In this document: positions 1 to 7,982 of the stretch, piece by piece
Layout of the letters: the number at the start of each line of letters is the position of its first letter
Position numbering within the stretch: the stretch's first letter is position 1
Source: UBA8522 sp035528895
GTDB lineage: Bacteria; Acidobacteriota; Aminicenantia; Aminicenantales; UBA8522
Assembly (NCBI GenBank): GCA_035528895.1
Contig: DATKXS010000204.1
Coordinates: forward strand, 1 to 39,023
Direction of reading: 5' to 3'
Length of the DNA stretch: 39,023 nucleotides
Translations under genes and position numbers: made by a program
Notes under the pieces: generated by a model
Told to the model about the DNA's origin: nothing
Database searches by the model: none
Seen by the model: the letters and a program-made list of their open reading frames with translations, nothing else

Positions 1-89
1 AGGCGCTGGGCCTGGAGGAGGCCGGCGGTCAGCAGAAGGCAGGCCGCTGCCACTGTTGCGCATTTCAGAAGGCCGTTCTTGAGACGCAT
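1..89 (-). CDS. N-terminus of an exported protein, cut off by the window edge
   Basis: Reading the minus strand from 89, an ATG follows a strong Shine-Dalgarno (GGAGG, about 4 nt before the ATG). The first 29 residues start MRLKNGLLK and continue into an Ala/Leu-rich hydrophobic core ending in LLQAQ. This is a classical Sec signal peptide with a likely cleavage after Ala-Gln-type residues. The rest lies outside the window, so the function of the mature protein cannot be given. The gene is divergent from the TPR gene at 373, and the 283-bp spacer between them must hold both promoters. Confidence 0.7.
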   Translation of the reverse strand, partial: MRLKNGLLKCATVAAACLLLTAGLLQAQR

Positions 90-261
90 ATACCCTCCTT
101 GATTGAGATTAAGACATTAAGATTGCCGGCTTGCAAAAATCTAGTCCTGGCGCTCATGCGTAATTTGCGGGACCAGAGCATATGAATGCGCGGTCCTTCG
201 GCTGAATCACATTGAGTGTTAATGCCACATTTATCTCCATAAACGGCGATGTTGTCAAGTT

Positions 262-290
262 TTGTTTGCATCTTCTTTCTTGCTTTTAAT
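262..290 (+). promoter_or_regulatory. Candidate sigma70-like promoter for the TPR gene
   Basis: TTGTTT (262-267), a 17-nt spacer and TTTAAT (285-290) form a moderate match to a housekeeping promoter about 80 bp before the ATG at 373. The spacer 90-372 is locally AT-richer than the flanking genes. I see no other convincing site in it. The assignment rests only on hexamer similarity and spacing. Confidence 0.25.
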
Positions 291-372
291 GGTCCAAGGG
301 ACTATCTTTAAAGACGAAATTCGGCCGCAACCGCGTGGAGAGAACCGACGTGAAGAATACCAGGGGAAAGCA

Positions 373-1341
373 ATGAAAAGACACCTCATTATCATCGGGC
401 TGTGTATCGGAGTCCTGTGCGTGTCTGTCGCCGCCCAGGAGGAGATAGGAAGAGGACGGATCACCGGTACGGTCACAGACGAGGCCGGAGCGCCGCTCGA
501 GGGCGCGCTGGTCGTTGCCCAGAGCACGCGGAGCGAGACCAAGCTGGAAGGCCGGTCGGACGACAAAGGCCGGTTCGCCATCGCCGGGTTGGGGACGGGG
601 AGCTGGCGGGTGACAGCCTCGATAGACGGCTACCAGGGCTCGAGCGTCGAAATGAGTGTCCGCCAGCTCTCGCAAAACCCGCCGATCTCTTTTACCCTGA
701 AGAAGCTATCCGGCATGGCCGCTTTTGCCGCCGACAAGGAGGCCCTGGCCCTTTTCGATAGGGGGAATACCCTTCTCAGTCAGGGAAACTATGACGAGGC
801 GCTGCAGATGTTCGAAGACTTTGCAGCCAAACATCCCGAGATCTACCAGGTCCATCTCAACATCGGCACTTGCTATCTCAAAAAAGAGGAACTTGAAAAG
901 GCCGAGTCCGAGTTCAAGCTTGTCCTGGACAAGGTGGTGGAAGCACACGGTGACCTGAAGAAAGACGCCGACGCCTCCCTCCGGGCCTCCACCGGATTGG
1001 GCGAGGTGTTCCTGCGCCGCGGCGATTTCGAGGCCGCTCAGAAATATCTCGCCCAAGCCGTCGATATCTCGCCGCAGGACGAAGCGGCCGCCTATAACGT
1101 CGGCGAGCTTCTGTTCTCGAACCAGAAGATCGACGAGGCCATCCGCTACCTCGAGCTGGCCACGCAGATCAAGAAAGACTGGCCGAAGCCGTACATGAAG
1201 CTCGGCTATGTCTATTTAAACAAGGGCGACTTCGCCAAAGCATTGGAGAATTTCAACACCTTCCTCACTCTCGACCCCGGGAACCCCGAAGCCGCCCAGG
1301 TCAAGAGCATCATCGAGACCATCGAGAAGATGAAAAAATAG
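373..1341 (+). CDS. Exported CarboxypepD_reg-like/TPR protein
   Basis: A 322-residue protein. Residues 1-21 are a Sec signal peptide (MKRHLIIIGL..., cleavage near AAQ). Residues 27-110 look like a carboxypeptidase-regulatory/Big-like beta-sandwich (GRITGTVTDEAGAPLEGA). From about 122 to 322 there are tetratricopeptide repeats: ALALFDRGNTLLSQGNYDEA, HLNIGTCYLKKEELEKAE, GEVFLRRGDFEAAQKYL, AAYNVGELLFSNQKIDEA and PYMKLGYVYLNKGDFAKA. An upstream in-frame ATG at 262 exists, but ATG 373 is preferred because it creates the signal peptide and follows AGGGGAAAG. The family is usually periplasmic or outer-membrane associated and acts in protein-protein contacts; no substrate can be inferred. The CDF transporter gene follows after 18 nt, so the two are probably co-transcribed. 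Confidence 0.85.
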   Translation: MKRHLIIIGLCIGVLCVSVAAQEEIGRGRITGTVTDEAGAPLEGALVVAQSTRSETKLEGRSDDKGRFAIAGLGTGSWRVTASIDGYQGSSVEMSVRQLSQNPPISFTLKKLSGMAAFAADKEALALFDRGNTLLSQGNYDEALQMFEDFAAKHPEIYQVHLNIGTCYLKKEELEKAESEFKLVLDKVVEAHGDLKKDADASLRASTGLGEVFLRRGDFEAAQKYLAQAVDISPQDEAAAYNVGELLFSNQKIDEAIRYLELATQIKKDWPKPYMKLGYVYLNKGDFAKALENFNTFLTLDPGNPEAAQVKSIIETIEKMKK

Positions 1342-1359
1342 GGAGAGAGAAATCCGCTG

Positions 1360-2790
1360 ATGGTGGCTGAGCCGGCACACCCAAAGCTTTCGGCCGAAAA
1401 AGAGAAAAGGGCTGCGGCAGGAAGCTCCGTCATCGCGGCCGTATTCCTGACCGTTCTGAAACTGATCGTCGGCCTGGGCACAGGAAGCCTGGGAATCTTG
1501 GCCGAAGCCGCCCACTCGCTCCTCGACCTGGTGGCCGCCGTGATCACCTATCTGGCTGTTCGCGTCTCGGGCAAGCCGGCCGATTACGAGCATCCCTACG
1601 GTCACGGCAAGGTCGAGAATTTCTCCGCCCTCATCGAGACCGGGCTTCTTTTCGCCACCTGCGCCTGGATCGTTTATGAATCGGTCCGCCGGATCTTCTT
1701 CGCCTCCGTCGAGGTCAACCCCAGCGTCTGGGCCTTCCTAGTCATGGCCGTCTCCATCGGCGTTGACGTCAGCCGGTCCCGGATACTCTACAGAGCGGCA
1801 AGGAAGCACCGATCCCAGGCCCTCGAGGCCGACGCCCTCCATTTCTCAACCGACATCTGGAGTTCCTCCGTGGTCATCGTCGGCCTCGTCCTTGTCTGGC
1901 TCGGCCGGAACGTCTTCCCGGCGGCCGCCCACGTCCTCCATCGGGCCGATGCCCTGGCCGCCCTGGGTGTGGCTGGAATCGTCTTTTTCGTGAGCTACCG
2001 GCTCGGGCGAAGGACGATGGACGTCCTCCTTGACCGGGCGCCCGACGGAATTCCCCAGAGACTCCGGGAGGCGGCGGCCGAGGTCGAGGGAGTCCTGCGC
2101 GTCGGCCAGGTCCGGGTGCGCCGGTCCGGGCCGACATTTTTCGTCGACATGACGGTGGATGTGGACCGGAACCTATCCTTCGAGCGCACCCACGCCATCG
2201 CCGAGGATGTCGAGGCCCACGTCCAGAGCATCGCCCCGGGAGCCGACGTCGTCGTCCACACCGACCCGCGGGAAGTGGAGCGCGAGGCCCTGGCCAAGAG
2301 GATCCGGGCCGTGGCCTACCGGGACCAGATGGCCGTCCACAACATCTCCCTGCACGAGGACAAGGGCCATGTCTTCATGGACCTTCATCTCGAGGTCGAT
2401 GACCACCTCTCACTTGAGCAGGCTCACAAAATAGCCAGCCACATCGAAGAGGACTTGCGGGCGGATATGCCGGAGATCAACCAGGTCTGCGTGCACCTGG
2501 AGTCGCGGGGCACCGGTGTCGGCGACGGCCGTGACGTCACCCATCAGGAAGGGGCTCTGGTGGAAGAGGTCAAGCGGCTGACCGATGAGATCGCCGGGCC
2601 GGCGCGCTGCCACAATGTCCTCGTCCGGCGACAGAGGGACAAACTATCGATCTCCCTCCATTGCCACCTCGATAAGGAGCTTTCGATCGTCGAGATCCAT
2701 GATATCACCACCCGCATCGAGACGCGGTTGAAGGAGCGCATCTCCGGACTCGACCGCTGTGTCGTCCATGCCGAGCCGGAGTCACGCTAG
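1360..2790 (+). CDS. Cation diffusion facilitator (CDF) metal/H+ antiporter with three C-terminal ZT-dimer modules
   Basis: A 476-residue inner-membrane protein of the CDF family, which exports divalent metals such as Zn, Fe, Co or Mn against protons. TM segments occupy about residues 20-220. The metal site can be read in TM2 (HSLLD, His52/Asp56) and TM5 (HFSTD, His161/Asp165); the His-x3-Asp pair in TM2 resembles Zn-type CDFs. HPYGHGKVE (78-86) is the family loop. After Asp221 the usual single cytoplasmic ferredoxin-like dimerisation domain is replaced by three consecutive copies (about 232-302, 310-382 and 402-472), each with a vHvDP/cVHlE-like end. Typical family members have about 300 residues. 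The start ATG 1360 follows GGGAGAGAG. Metal specificity cannot be told from sequence alone. Confidence 0.9.
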   Translation: MVAEPAHPKLSAEKEKRAAAGSSVIAAVFLTVLKLIVGLGTGSLGILAEAAHSLLDLVAAVITYLAVRVSGKPADYEHPYGHGKVENFSALIETGLLFATCAWIVYESVRRIFFASVEVNPSVWAFLVMAVSIGVDVSRSRILYRAARKHRSQALEADALHFSTDIWSSSVVIVGLVLVWLGRNVFPAAAHVLHRADALAALGVAGIVFFVSYRLGRRTMDVLLDRAPDGIPQRLREAAAEVEGVLRVGQVRVRRSGPTFFVDMTVDVDRNLSFERTHAIAEDVEAHVQSIAPGADVVVHTDPREVEREALAKRIRAVAYRDQMAVHNISLHEDKGHVFMDLHLEVDDHLSLEQAHKIASHIEEDLRADMPEINQVCVHLESRGTGVGDGRDVTHQEGALVEEVKRLTDEIAGPARCHNVLVRRQRDKLSISLHCHLDKELSIVEIHDITTRIETRLKERISGLDRCVVHAEPESR

Positions 2791-2890
2791 GTCATCGGGT
2801 TCGGCCGTCTTCTCATCCTCAAGAATCCCAGTTCGATCAGGCTGAAGCCTTAACTCATAAGCTGAAAGGTGGATAGGGGAGCGAAGCGGG

Positions 2891-3739
2891 TCAGAATCTC
2901 AGGCCCACGAAGAAAAATTGGCCCCAGCTGTCCGGGTCGAGGTCGGGGTCGGAGATCATGACCGGCTGGTATTCGAATACGACCGCAATTTTCCCGATGT
3001 TGACCGCCACACCGGCGATCCCGTGGTAGGCGAGCATGGTCTTGAACTCGGAGAAAGATTGGCCTTCGATATAGGTATTGGCGTAGAAAAAATCGGGGCC
3101 GACGCCGCCGCCTCCATAGAGAGTGAAAAACCAGAGTTTGAACCCCAGCTTGAGGTTAACGAAGATATCCATTTGGATGATGGCGAGGTCGATTTCGGAG
3201 ATATTGCTGAAGTAGGGTTGGAACTCGAGGCCGATCCCGAAGTGGCGGCCGAGCCCGAGGTCGAACCCGAAAGAGGCCAGCCAATGGTCGCCGAAGCCGT
3301 ATTTCAGGAACGAGCCGGAGATGAGCTTGTCGCGGGAGCTGACCCTGACCGGTTCCTCCATCACTTCCCGGGGAGGCGCGGGAGGCTCCAGGTCGGCGGG
3401 AGGAGGGAGAGGAGGGGCCGGCGGAGGCTCGAGCCGGTCCTGAGGTCTTGGCCTGGTGTCTCCGCTGGGTTCGACCATACTTTCGTGGATGTATCCGTAG
3501 ACGGCCTGGCCCGTTTCATCCTTGCCCATTCTGATCGTGTACCAGGGGCCGGCTTTCTCGATGACATCGAAGAGGGTCCCTTTAGCGGCGATGTCCAGGA
3601 CCTCGGCATCGAGCTCGGGCCGGGTGCGGATGTTGGCGTTGTCGACAAGGGCCCGGACCTGGCGCGGCGTCTGGGCAGAGCAGAGGAGGCCTAGAACCGT
3701 CAGGCTGATTATGAAGATGGCTTTTTTATGATGGCGCAT
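2891..3739 (-). CDS. SH3b domain - Pro-rich linker - outer-membrane barrel-like protein
   Basis: A 282-residue exported protein. It has a signal peptide (1-22, MRHHKKAIFIISLTVLGLLC...) and then a bacterial SH3-like domain (about 28-92; VDNANIRTRPELDAEVLDI and WYTIRMG, then GYIHESMVE). A proline-rich linker follows (about 95-130, PPPAPPLPPP). The C-terminal half (about 135-282) has alternating hydrophobic strands, many Gly/Phe/Tyr and a terminal Phe (FVGLRF), as in outer-membrane beta barrels. SH3b domains often bind cell-wall peptides, so a peptidoglycan-to-outer-membrane tether is plausible (inference). Its first 31 nt overlap the 3' end of the upstream gene on the same strand, so translation is probably coupled. 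No better internal Met is available, and the signal peptide supports this start. Confidence 0.75.
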   Translation of the reverse strand: MRHHKKAIFIISLTVLGLLCSAQTPRQVRALVDNANIRTRPELDAEVLDIAAKGTLFDVIEKAGPWYTIRMGKDETGQAVYGYIHESMVEPSGDTRPRPQDRLEPPPAPPLPPPADLEPPAPPREVMEEPVRVSSRDKLISGSFLKYGFGDHWLASFGFDLGLGRHFGIGLEFQPYFSNISEIDLAIIQMDIFVNLKLGFKLWFFTLYGGGGVGPDFFYANTYIEGQSFSEFKTMLAYHGIAGVAVNIGKIAVVFEYQPVMISDPDLDPDSWGQFFFVGLRF

Positions 3740-4722
3740 CTGAGCGCACTAAGATATGAAATATGCAGGAGCGCTGTCAAGTCGAAGAGCGTTTCAGAGT
3801 TTCCGCGCCATTCGAGGAGAAGGAGGGAGGCACCGGCGGAGAGCTTGAAAGGCCACTCCACGACCTTGCTCTCGGCCTTCCGCATGGCCATCGCCCCGTC
3901 GATGACGTAGTCCAGCCGGTACTCGGTGAAGTAGCCGCCGTCGACCTGGAAGTTCATGCTCCCCGAGCCCGTCCCTCGGCCTTCGAACGACCCCAGGAAC
4001 TCTTCAATATGCCGTTCCCCGGAAAGCCCGACCGTGTAGGCGACCGTGATCAGGGCCAGCCTTCCTTCCGGCGAGGGGACGACGGCGTTGAGAGTGAAGG
4101 TGATCTCGAGTTCGATGATGAGGTTCATCCCCTGGAAGGGGACGACGATCCGCTTGTGGTCCGGCCAGGATTCGCCGGCCTCTAGAAGCTTGTCTGGGAA
4201 GGCTGGCCAGTAGTTCCGGAGCACCTCCAGGATCGAAAAATTCAGCGGATTCTGTTCCTCGAGCGTTTCGACGTTCCTGATGTCCCGGATCCGTCCCGCC
4301 CTGTCGAAGGTCATCCGGACCGGTAAATCCGGAGAGTTTTTCAGCGTGAATTCGTCCTGCCGGCCTGGAGTCCGGAGGAAGACGCGGATGCCGGCGCTGG
4401 AAAGCTCCGTGAAGACGCTGTCCGCGCCCACCTGACTGACGAAGACGTCGATCTGACCATCGGCCTGGGCGGTCAAGGTCAGGCTTCTCCCCAGGAAGCT
4501 CTGCCCTTCCGATTCCATCCGGCTCTGGAGACTGTAGACGAGCGTCTGCCGCGGTCGCGGCGCGAAGCGGAGAGCGAGTTTTTCAGGAGGATTGGTTTGG
4601 GCCGCCTGCTGACCGGCTGAATCCAGGAGGACATTGATCCCCAAACCGGCAAGAGGACTCACGGCCAGGAAAGCCAGGATGAAGCAGCGGAAAACGAGCG
4701 CTTTTCCAGGCCTTTGGTTCAT
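3709..4722 (-). CDS. Exported protein of unknown function (DUF6263-like)
   Basis: A 337-residue protein from ATG 4722. The reading frame stays open to 4764, but the Met at 4722 gives a clean signal/anchor (MNQRPGKALVFRCFILAFLA) after a GGGGA Shine-Dalgarno. The mature part is beta-rich. It has long paired strands (LALRFAPRPRQTLVYSLQSR), a stretch relating to a threshold or fit (ESWPDHKRIVVPFQGMNL) and a GRGTGSGSMNFQVDGGYFTEY segment. This last pattern of a small repeat followed by a tail strand resembles DUF6263-type secreted proteins, a resemblance I hold only loosely. There are no catalytic motifs. It overlaps the SH3b-barrel gene by 31 nt, so the pair forms a two-gene envelope operon transcribed away from the redoxin gene. 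Confidence 0.65.
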   Translation of the reverse strand: MNQRPGKALVFRCFILAFLAVSPLAGLGINVLLDSAGQQAAQTNPPEKLALRFAPRPRQTLVYSLQSRMESEGQSFLGRSLTLTAQADGQIDVFVSQVGADSVFTELSSAGIRVFLRTPGRQDEFTLKNSPDLPVRMTFDRAGRIRDIRNVETLEEQNPLNFSILEVLRNYWPAFPDKLLEAGESWPDHKRIVVPFQGMNLIIELEITFTLNAVVPSPEGRLALITVAYTVGLSGERHIEEFLGSFEGRGTGSGSMNFQVDGGYFTEYRLDYVIDGAMAMRKAESKVVEWPFKLSAGASLLLLEWRGNSETLFDLTALLHISYLSALRCAIIKKPSS

Positions 4723-4870
4723 CCGATCCCCATCTATTCTACAGAGGATCCGCCGCCCCTGCAAATCTCTCTGGTTTCAAGCTGAACTTTTTGCGGCGGT
4801 TCCCGTTGGGCGAGTGTTGTTGGCCGAATATTCTCATTGGGATGAAGAACAAGGTCACACACCAGGCCAG

Positions 4871-4899
4871 TTGTCTTTAGTCCACTAAGCTGATAATAT
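4871..4899 (+). promoter_or_regulatory. Candidate promoter for the tandem redoxin gene
   Basis: TTGTCT (4871-4876), 17 nt and TAATAT (4894-4899). The predicted transcription start is near 4906, only a few nucleotides before ATG 4912. No Shine-Dalgarno is visible before that ATG, so the transcript may be nearly leaderless. Confidence 0.4.
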
Positions 4900-4911
4900 C
4901 ATCCGGATTTG

Positions 4912-6039
4912 ATGAAACAAATATTTCAGGCGTTCATACTGATCCTGGCTTTGGGCGGACTGCGCCCGGCGGCTCAGCCGACGCATCCGGAGCCCCAGAC
5001 TTTGGCGATAGGAGCAAAAGCGCCGGGTTTCCGTTTGACGGGCACGGACGGCAGAACCTGGAGCCTCAAAGATTTCGACCGGCATAAGCTGGTCGTCGTT
5101 GTCTTCAGCTGCAACCATTGCCCGACGGCCCAGGCTTATGAAGACCGGCTGGTCCGCGTCTGTCTGGATTATCAGGCCAAGGGCGTCGGCATGGTCATGA
5201 TTTCACCCAACAGCCCGAAGGCGCTCAACCTGGCCGAAATGGGATACACCGATGTGGGGGATACGCTGGAGGAAATGAAAATCCGGGCCAGGGATAAAAA
5301 ATTCCCTTTTCCCTATCTCTACGATGGAGACGATCAGAAGGCATCTACGGCTTATGGCCCGGTGGCCACGCCCCACGTCTTTATCCTTGACGAGAAGCGC
5401 CTGCTCCAATACGCGGGACGGGTGGACGAGAAAGAAAAGCCCGGCAGCGGAAAGGCCGAAGACCTAAAGAACGCCCTCGATGCCCTTCTCGCCGGCAAAA
5501 AGCCCTCGTCCGCCACGACAAAAGTGTTCGGCTGTTCCATCAAGTGGGCCTGGAAGGATGAATACACGAAGCAGCTTTACAAGGAGTGGGTAGAGCTGCC
5601 CGTGAATCTCGAGCCGATTGACCTGGCGGCCGTAAAACAAACCGTAGCGAACCCCTCGGGAAAACTCCGTCTGATCAACGTCTGGGCGACATGGTGCGCG
5701 CCCTGCACCGCAGAATTCCCCGAGCTCGTCAAAACCGACCGCATGTACCGCGGCCGGGACTTTGAATTTGTCTCAATCTGTACCGATAAGGCCGATAAAC
5801 GCGACCGGGCTCTCGAGTTTCTCAAGAAAAATCAGGCTTCCAACAAGAATTACATCTTCACAGGGGAGAGCATTTACCCGCTCATCGAAACGATCGACCC
5901 GGCCTGGCAGGGCGCCTTACCCTATACCCTGATCGTCGAACCCGGGGGAAAGATCGTCTTTCGCTGTCAGGGCATGGTCGACCCGCTGGCCCTGAGGAAG
6001 TTCATCGTCGAACATCCGCTGATCGGGCGATACTATTGA
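4912..6039 (+). CDS. Tandem thioredoxin-fold protein (peroxiredoxin-like + TlpA-like)
   Basis: A 375-residue exported protein with a signal peptide (1-22). Domain 1 (about 30-195) is an AhpC/TSA-like redoxin with FSCNHCPTAQAYEDR (Cys67-x-x-Cys70), the pattern of PRX-like proteins often annotated simply as redoxins. Domain 2 (about 245-375) is TlpA/ResA-like with NVWATWCAPC (Cys262-x-x-Cys265) and a VEPGGKIVFRCQG strand. Such proteins reduce or isomerise thiols in the periplasm, for example in cytochrome c maturation or oxidative stress; the partner is unknown. The frame also has a TTG at 4909, but ATG 4912 is preferred. It is divergent from the envelope gene pair and has no obvious operon partner. 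Confidence 0.8.
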   Translation: MKQIFQAFILILALGGLRPAAQPTHPEPQTLAIGAKAPGFRLTGTDGRTWSLKDFDRHKLVVVVFSCNHCPTAQAYEDRLVRVCLDYQAKGVGMVMISPNSPKALNLAEMGYTDVGDTLEEMKIRARDKKFPFPYLYDGDDQKASTAYGPVATPHVFILDEKRLLQYAGRVDEKEKPGSGKAEDLKNALDALLAGKKPSSATTKVFGCSIKWAWKDEYTKQLYKEWVELPVNLEPIDLAAVKQTVANPSGKLRLINVWATWCAPCTAEFPELVKTDRMYRGRDFEFVSICTDKADKRDRALEFLKKNQASNKNYIFTGESIYPLIETIDPAWQGALPYTLIVEPGGKIVFRCQGMVDPLALRKFIVEHPLIGRYY

Positions 6040-6185
6040 TGACAAGGGATTGGCCTTTCCTTGCGGGAAGGCTCGTCGCAGTATTAAGGAAATTATTAGC
6101 TCCCGTTTCTAACGGCAATTTTGGGTGCTTTTTTACACTTTTTCGATTGATCTGATATTTATATCGCCAGGCCGCAATCCGGATC

Positions 6186-7223
6186 CTAGCTCTTCTTTTT
6201 ATAGTTGGCCGGGACCTGGAAATCGCTCGCCCCGAGACTGGGAGTGGAGATCTCCAGCACTTCCGTATGGAAGGTGAGGGCGGGCTCGTTGGCCGCGGCT
6301 GCCGAGTCGGCCGGTTTCTTCTTCAGGGTTTTTTTGAGCAGCCCGCCGATGGCTCCCTTGACGTCTTTGGATGTCTCCTCCCCCTGCTCCGCGGATTCCC
6401 CTGCCGGCTTCTGGCTGGTGGCGAAATACTTGCCGTCAGTCACTATGGGGTAGCCCTCGATCTTCTGCAGCTCCCCGGCCGCTTTGGAGAAATCGCGCGG
6501 CGCTCCGTCCCTCTTCATGCTGAAGGAGTCGAGGATGGCCAGCCATCTTGTCCCCAGGATGTCCTCCTGCTTATGGTCGAAGCTGATCCCGATCTTCTCC
6601 AGGTAGGCCTTGGAGAACCTGGCCTCTTCCTCCCGGGCTTTTTCCAGTTCGCCGCTCATCGGGGTCGTCCAGACGAGCGTCTCCAGGCGGCTCGAGCCCT
6701 TTTCGCCGGTCTCGGTGTCCTCCCACTCCATGAGCCAATGGGCCAGATACTTGCGGACGGGAAAGTTGTTGATGGTCGATTCTTCGCCCGTATCCTCGAC
6801 CTTGAACTCGTTCTTGGTGATCTTGATGGTGCTCTTGGCCGGCTCTTTCTCTTCCTGCGCTTCCCGGGCCTCTTGCTCTTCCCCGGCTATCTGTTCTTTC
6901 ATTTTCTCGATCGTGGAAACCGAGTACTCTTTCTTCTTGTTGTCCAGCTTGTAGACGGTCGACGCCGGAAGGTCGGTGATCTCTCCCGTATCGCCCGACC
7001 TGAGGATGGTTTTCGCGGCCAGCCCGCCGGTCAACCCCTGGCCCTTGAAATCGGTCTTCATGTCCGCCCATTTCTGGTCGGCCGTAAGCTTTTCGCTCTG
7101 GACGAGGCTGAATTTACCGAACCCGCGGAAGCCGATGTCGGACTTGGTCTTCTTGACCACGCCGGCAAATACGGGCGCGGTCAGGACCAAGATGACCATG
7201 CCGAAGATCAAGGTCTTTTTCAT
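6186..7223 (-). CDS. Exported protein of unknown function (DUF4412-like?)
   Basis: A 345-residue protein with a signal peptide (MKKTLIFGMVILVLTAPVFAG) and a good Shine-Dalgarno (AAAAAGGAG) before ATG 7223. Residues 20-110 hold a beta-rich stretch (GFRGFGKFSLVQSEKL; STVYKLDNKKKEYS). A charged Glu/Ala region follows at about 105-135. The second half has FPVRKYLAHWLMEWEDTETGEK and WTTPMSGELEKAREE. Outer-envelope proteins that read a substrate off as ...VYKLD..K..Y... are often annotated DUF4412, but I cannot confirm membership. The C-terminus ends in a basic patch (NYKKKS). There is no enzyme motif. It appears monocistronic with its own promoter (7272-7300). Confidence 0.65.
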   Translation of the reverse strand: MKKTLIFGMVILVLTAPVFAGVVKKTKSDIGFRGFGKFSLVQSEKLTADQKWADMKTDFKGQGLTGGLAAKTILRSGDTGEITDLPASTVYKLDNKKKEYSVSTIEKMKEQIAGEEQEAREAQEEKEPAKSTIKITKNEFKVEDTGEESTINNFPVRKYLAHWLMEWEDTETGEKGSSRLETLVWTTPMSGELEKAREEEARFSKAYLEKIGISFDHKQEDILGTRWLAILDSFSMKRDGAPRDFSKAAGELQKIEGYPIVTDGKYFATSQKPAGESAEQGEETSKDVKGAIGGLLKKTLKKKPADSAAAANEPALTFHTEVLEISTPSLGASDFQVPANYKKKS

Positions 7224-7271
7224 GCGCTTGCTCCTTTTTGAAACGGGCTAGACTATACTTTTCTTATAGAA

Positions 7272-7300
7272 ATTATAGTATCTTTTTCGCTGAATAGCAA
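7272..7300 (-). promoter_or_regulatory. Sigma70-like promoter of the exported unknown gene
   Basis: On the minus strand TTGCTA (7300-7295), a 17-nt spacer and a perfect TATAAT (7277-7272). The predicted start is near 7265, leaving about 40 nt of leader that carries the Shine-Dalgarno of the gene at 7223. The -10 lies inside a short dyad (ACTATA ... TATAGT, about 7250-7279) that could be an operator. Confidence 0.55.
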
Positions 7301-7323
7301 TAGACTCCCAAGGAGGGTCCATT

Positions 7324-7476
7324 TTGCTCTTATTGACCGGCCATCGCAACATCCTGAACAAGTGCCAACCCCAAAAAATTGGACCGTCTCCGTTTTCTCG
7401 TGCTATCATCAAGCCTCTGGACGCCGAGAAATACGGAGTCCGGGTGGCCGACTATTTTCTGGCCAGAGCCGCATAG
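7324..7476 (+). CDS. Possible 50-residue ORF with a TTG start (uncertain, maybe a gene remnant)
   Basis: AAGGAGG (about 7310-7316) lies 7 nt before TTG 7324 and opens a 50-codon frame that ends at TAG 7474-7476. The peptide includes GHRNILNKCQ, PFSRAIIKPLDAEKYG and VADYFLARAA. Codons end mostly in C or G, as in neighbouring genes. It fills half of the otherwise empty 306-bp spacer 7224-7529. I do not recognise the sequence. It could be a small protein, a decayed C-terminus or chance; the strong Shine-Dalgarno is the main argument for it. Confidence 0.25.
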   Translation: MLLLTGHRNILNKCQPQKIGPSPFSRAIIKPLDAEKYGVRVADYFLARAA

Positions 7477-7529
7477 ATCGCTCGTAGGGCCGTCTCAACG
7501 AGCGGGATATCTCTATTGAAGGCGCTGGG

Positions 7530-7919
7530 ATGCTGATCCTGCTGAATAAATTTTTCTTCATTTTCCATTCCGGCATGATCGTCTTTATCCTCTTCGGCTG
7601 GGCCTGGAAGAAGGCCCGGCCGGCGAACCTCGTGGTCATCCTCCTGACCGCGTTTTCCTGGTTTGTGCTCGGGATCTGGTACGGCTACGGCTATTGCCCG
7701 AGCACCGACTGGCATTGGCGCGTCAGATCGAAACTCGGCATCCGGGACCTTCCCGAGTCCTACACCAAGTTCCTGGTCGATTCTTTCGCCGGAGGGGACA
7801 TCAGCCAGAGGGTGGTGGATATTGCCACGCTCATTCTTCTCCTCTCGGCGTTGGCCATTTCTCTGACCCTGAACATCAGGGATTGGAGGAGGAAACGGAA
7901 GGACCGGCCCTCGTTTTGA
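7530..7919 (+). CDS. DUF2784-like small membrane protein
   Basis: A 129-residue protein with three hydrophobic segments: about 5-24, 33-52 and 96-115. The order is FFFIFHSGMIVFILFGWAWKK, then a helix, then the conserved-looking YGYCPSTDWHWRVRSKLG, then a final helix and a basic tail (RDWRRKRKDRPSF). The CPxTxxxxxxR stretch after TM2 and the F/H-rich first helix match DUF2784, a family of unknown function. The start is ATG 7530 after AAGGCGCTGGG, a weak ribosome site. It converges with the minus-strand hexokinase operon across a 184-bp spacer. Confidence 0.7.
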   Translation: MLILLNKFFFIFHSGMIVFILFGWAWKKARPANLVVILLTAFSWFVLGIWYGYGYCPSTDWHWRVRSKLGIRDLPESYTKFLVDSFAGGDISQRVVDIATLILLLSALAISLTLNIRDWRRKRKDRPSF

Positions 7920-7949
7920 TCCCCGCTTCCTTGTTGACTTGGCCGTGTT

Positions 7950-7982
7950 TTGACAAATTCTTGACAACTCCTTGACAACTCG
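7950..7982. repeat. Three tandem 11-bp TTGACAA iterons
   Basis: Three head-to-tail 11-mers: TTGACAAATTC, TTGACAACTCC and TTGACAACTCG, at exact 11-bp period (one helical turn). They lie in the convergent spacer 7920-8103. That spacer also holds a short hairpin (CCCGGT/ACCGGG, about 8051-8064) but no T-run. The phasing would suit cooperative protein binding; no function is known. Confidence 0.6.

Noticed and set aside
6040..6100. Hairpin GCCTTTCC/GGGAAGGC after the redoxin gene as a terminator
   Set aside because: The stem has a G-U pair and lacks a following T-run, so it is too weak to call.
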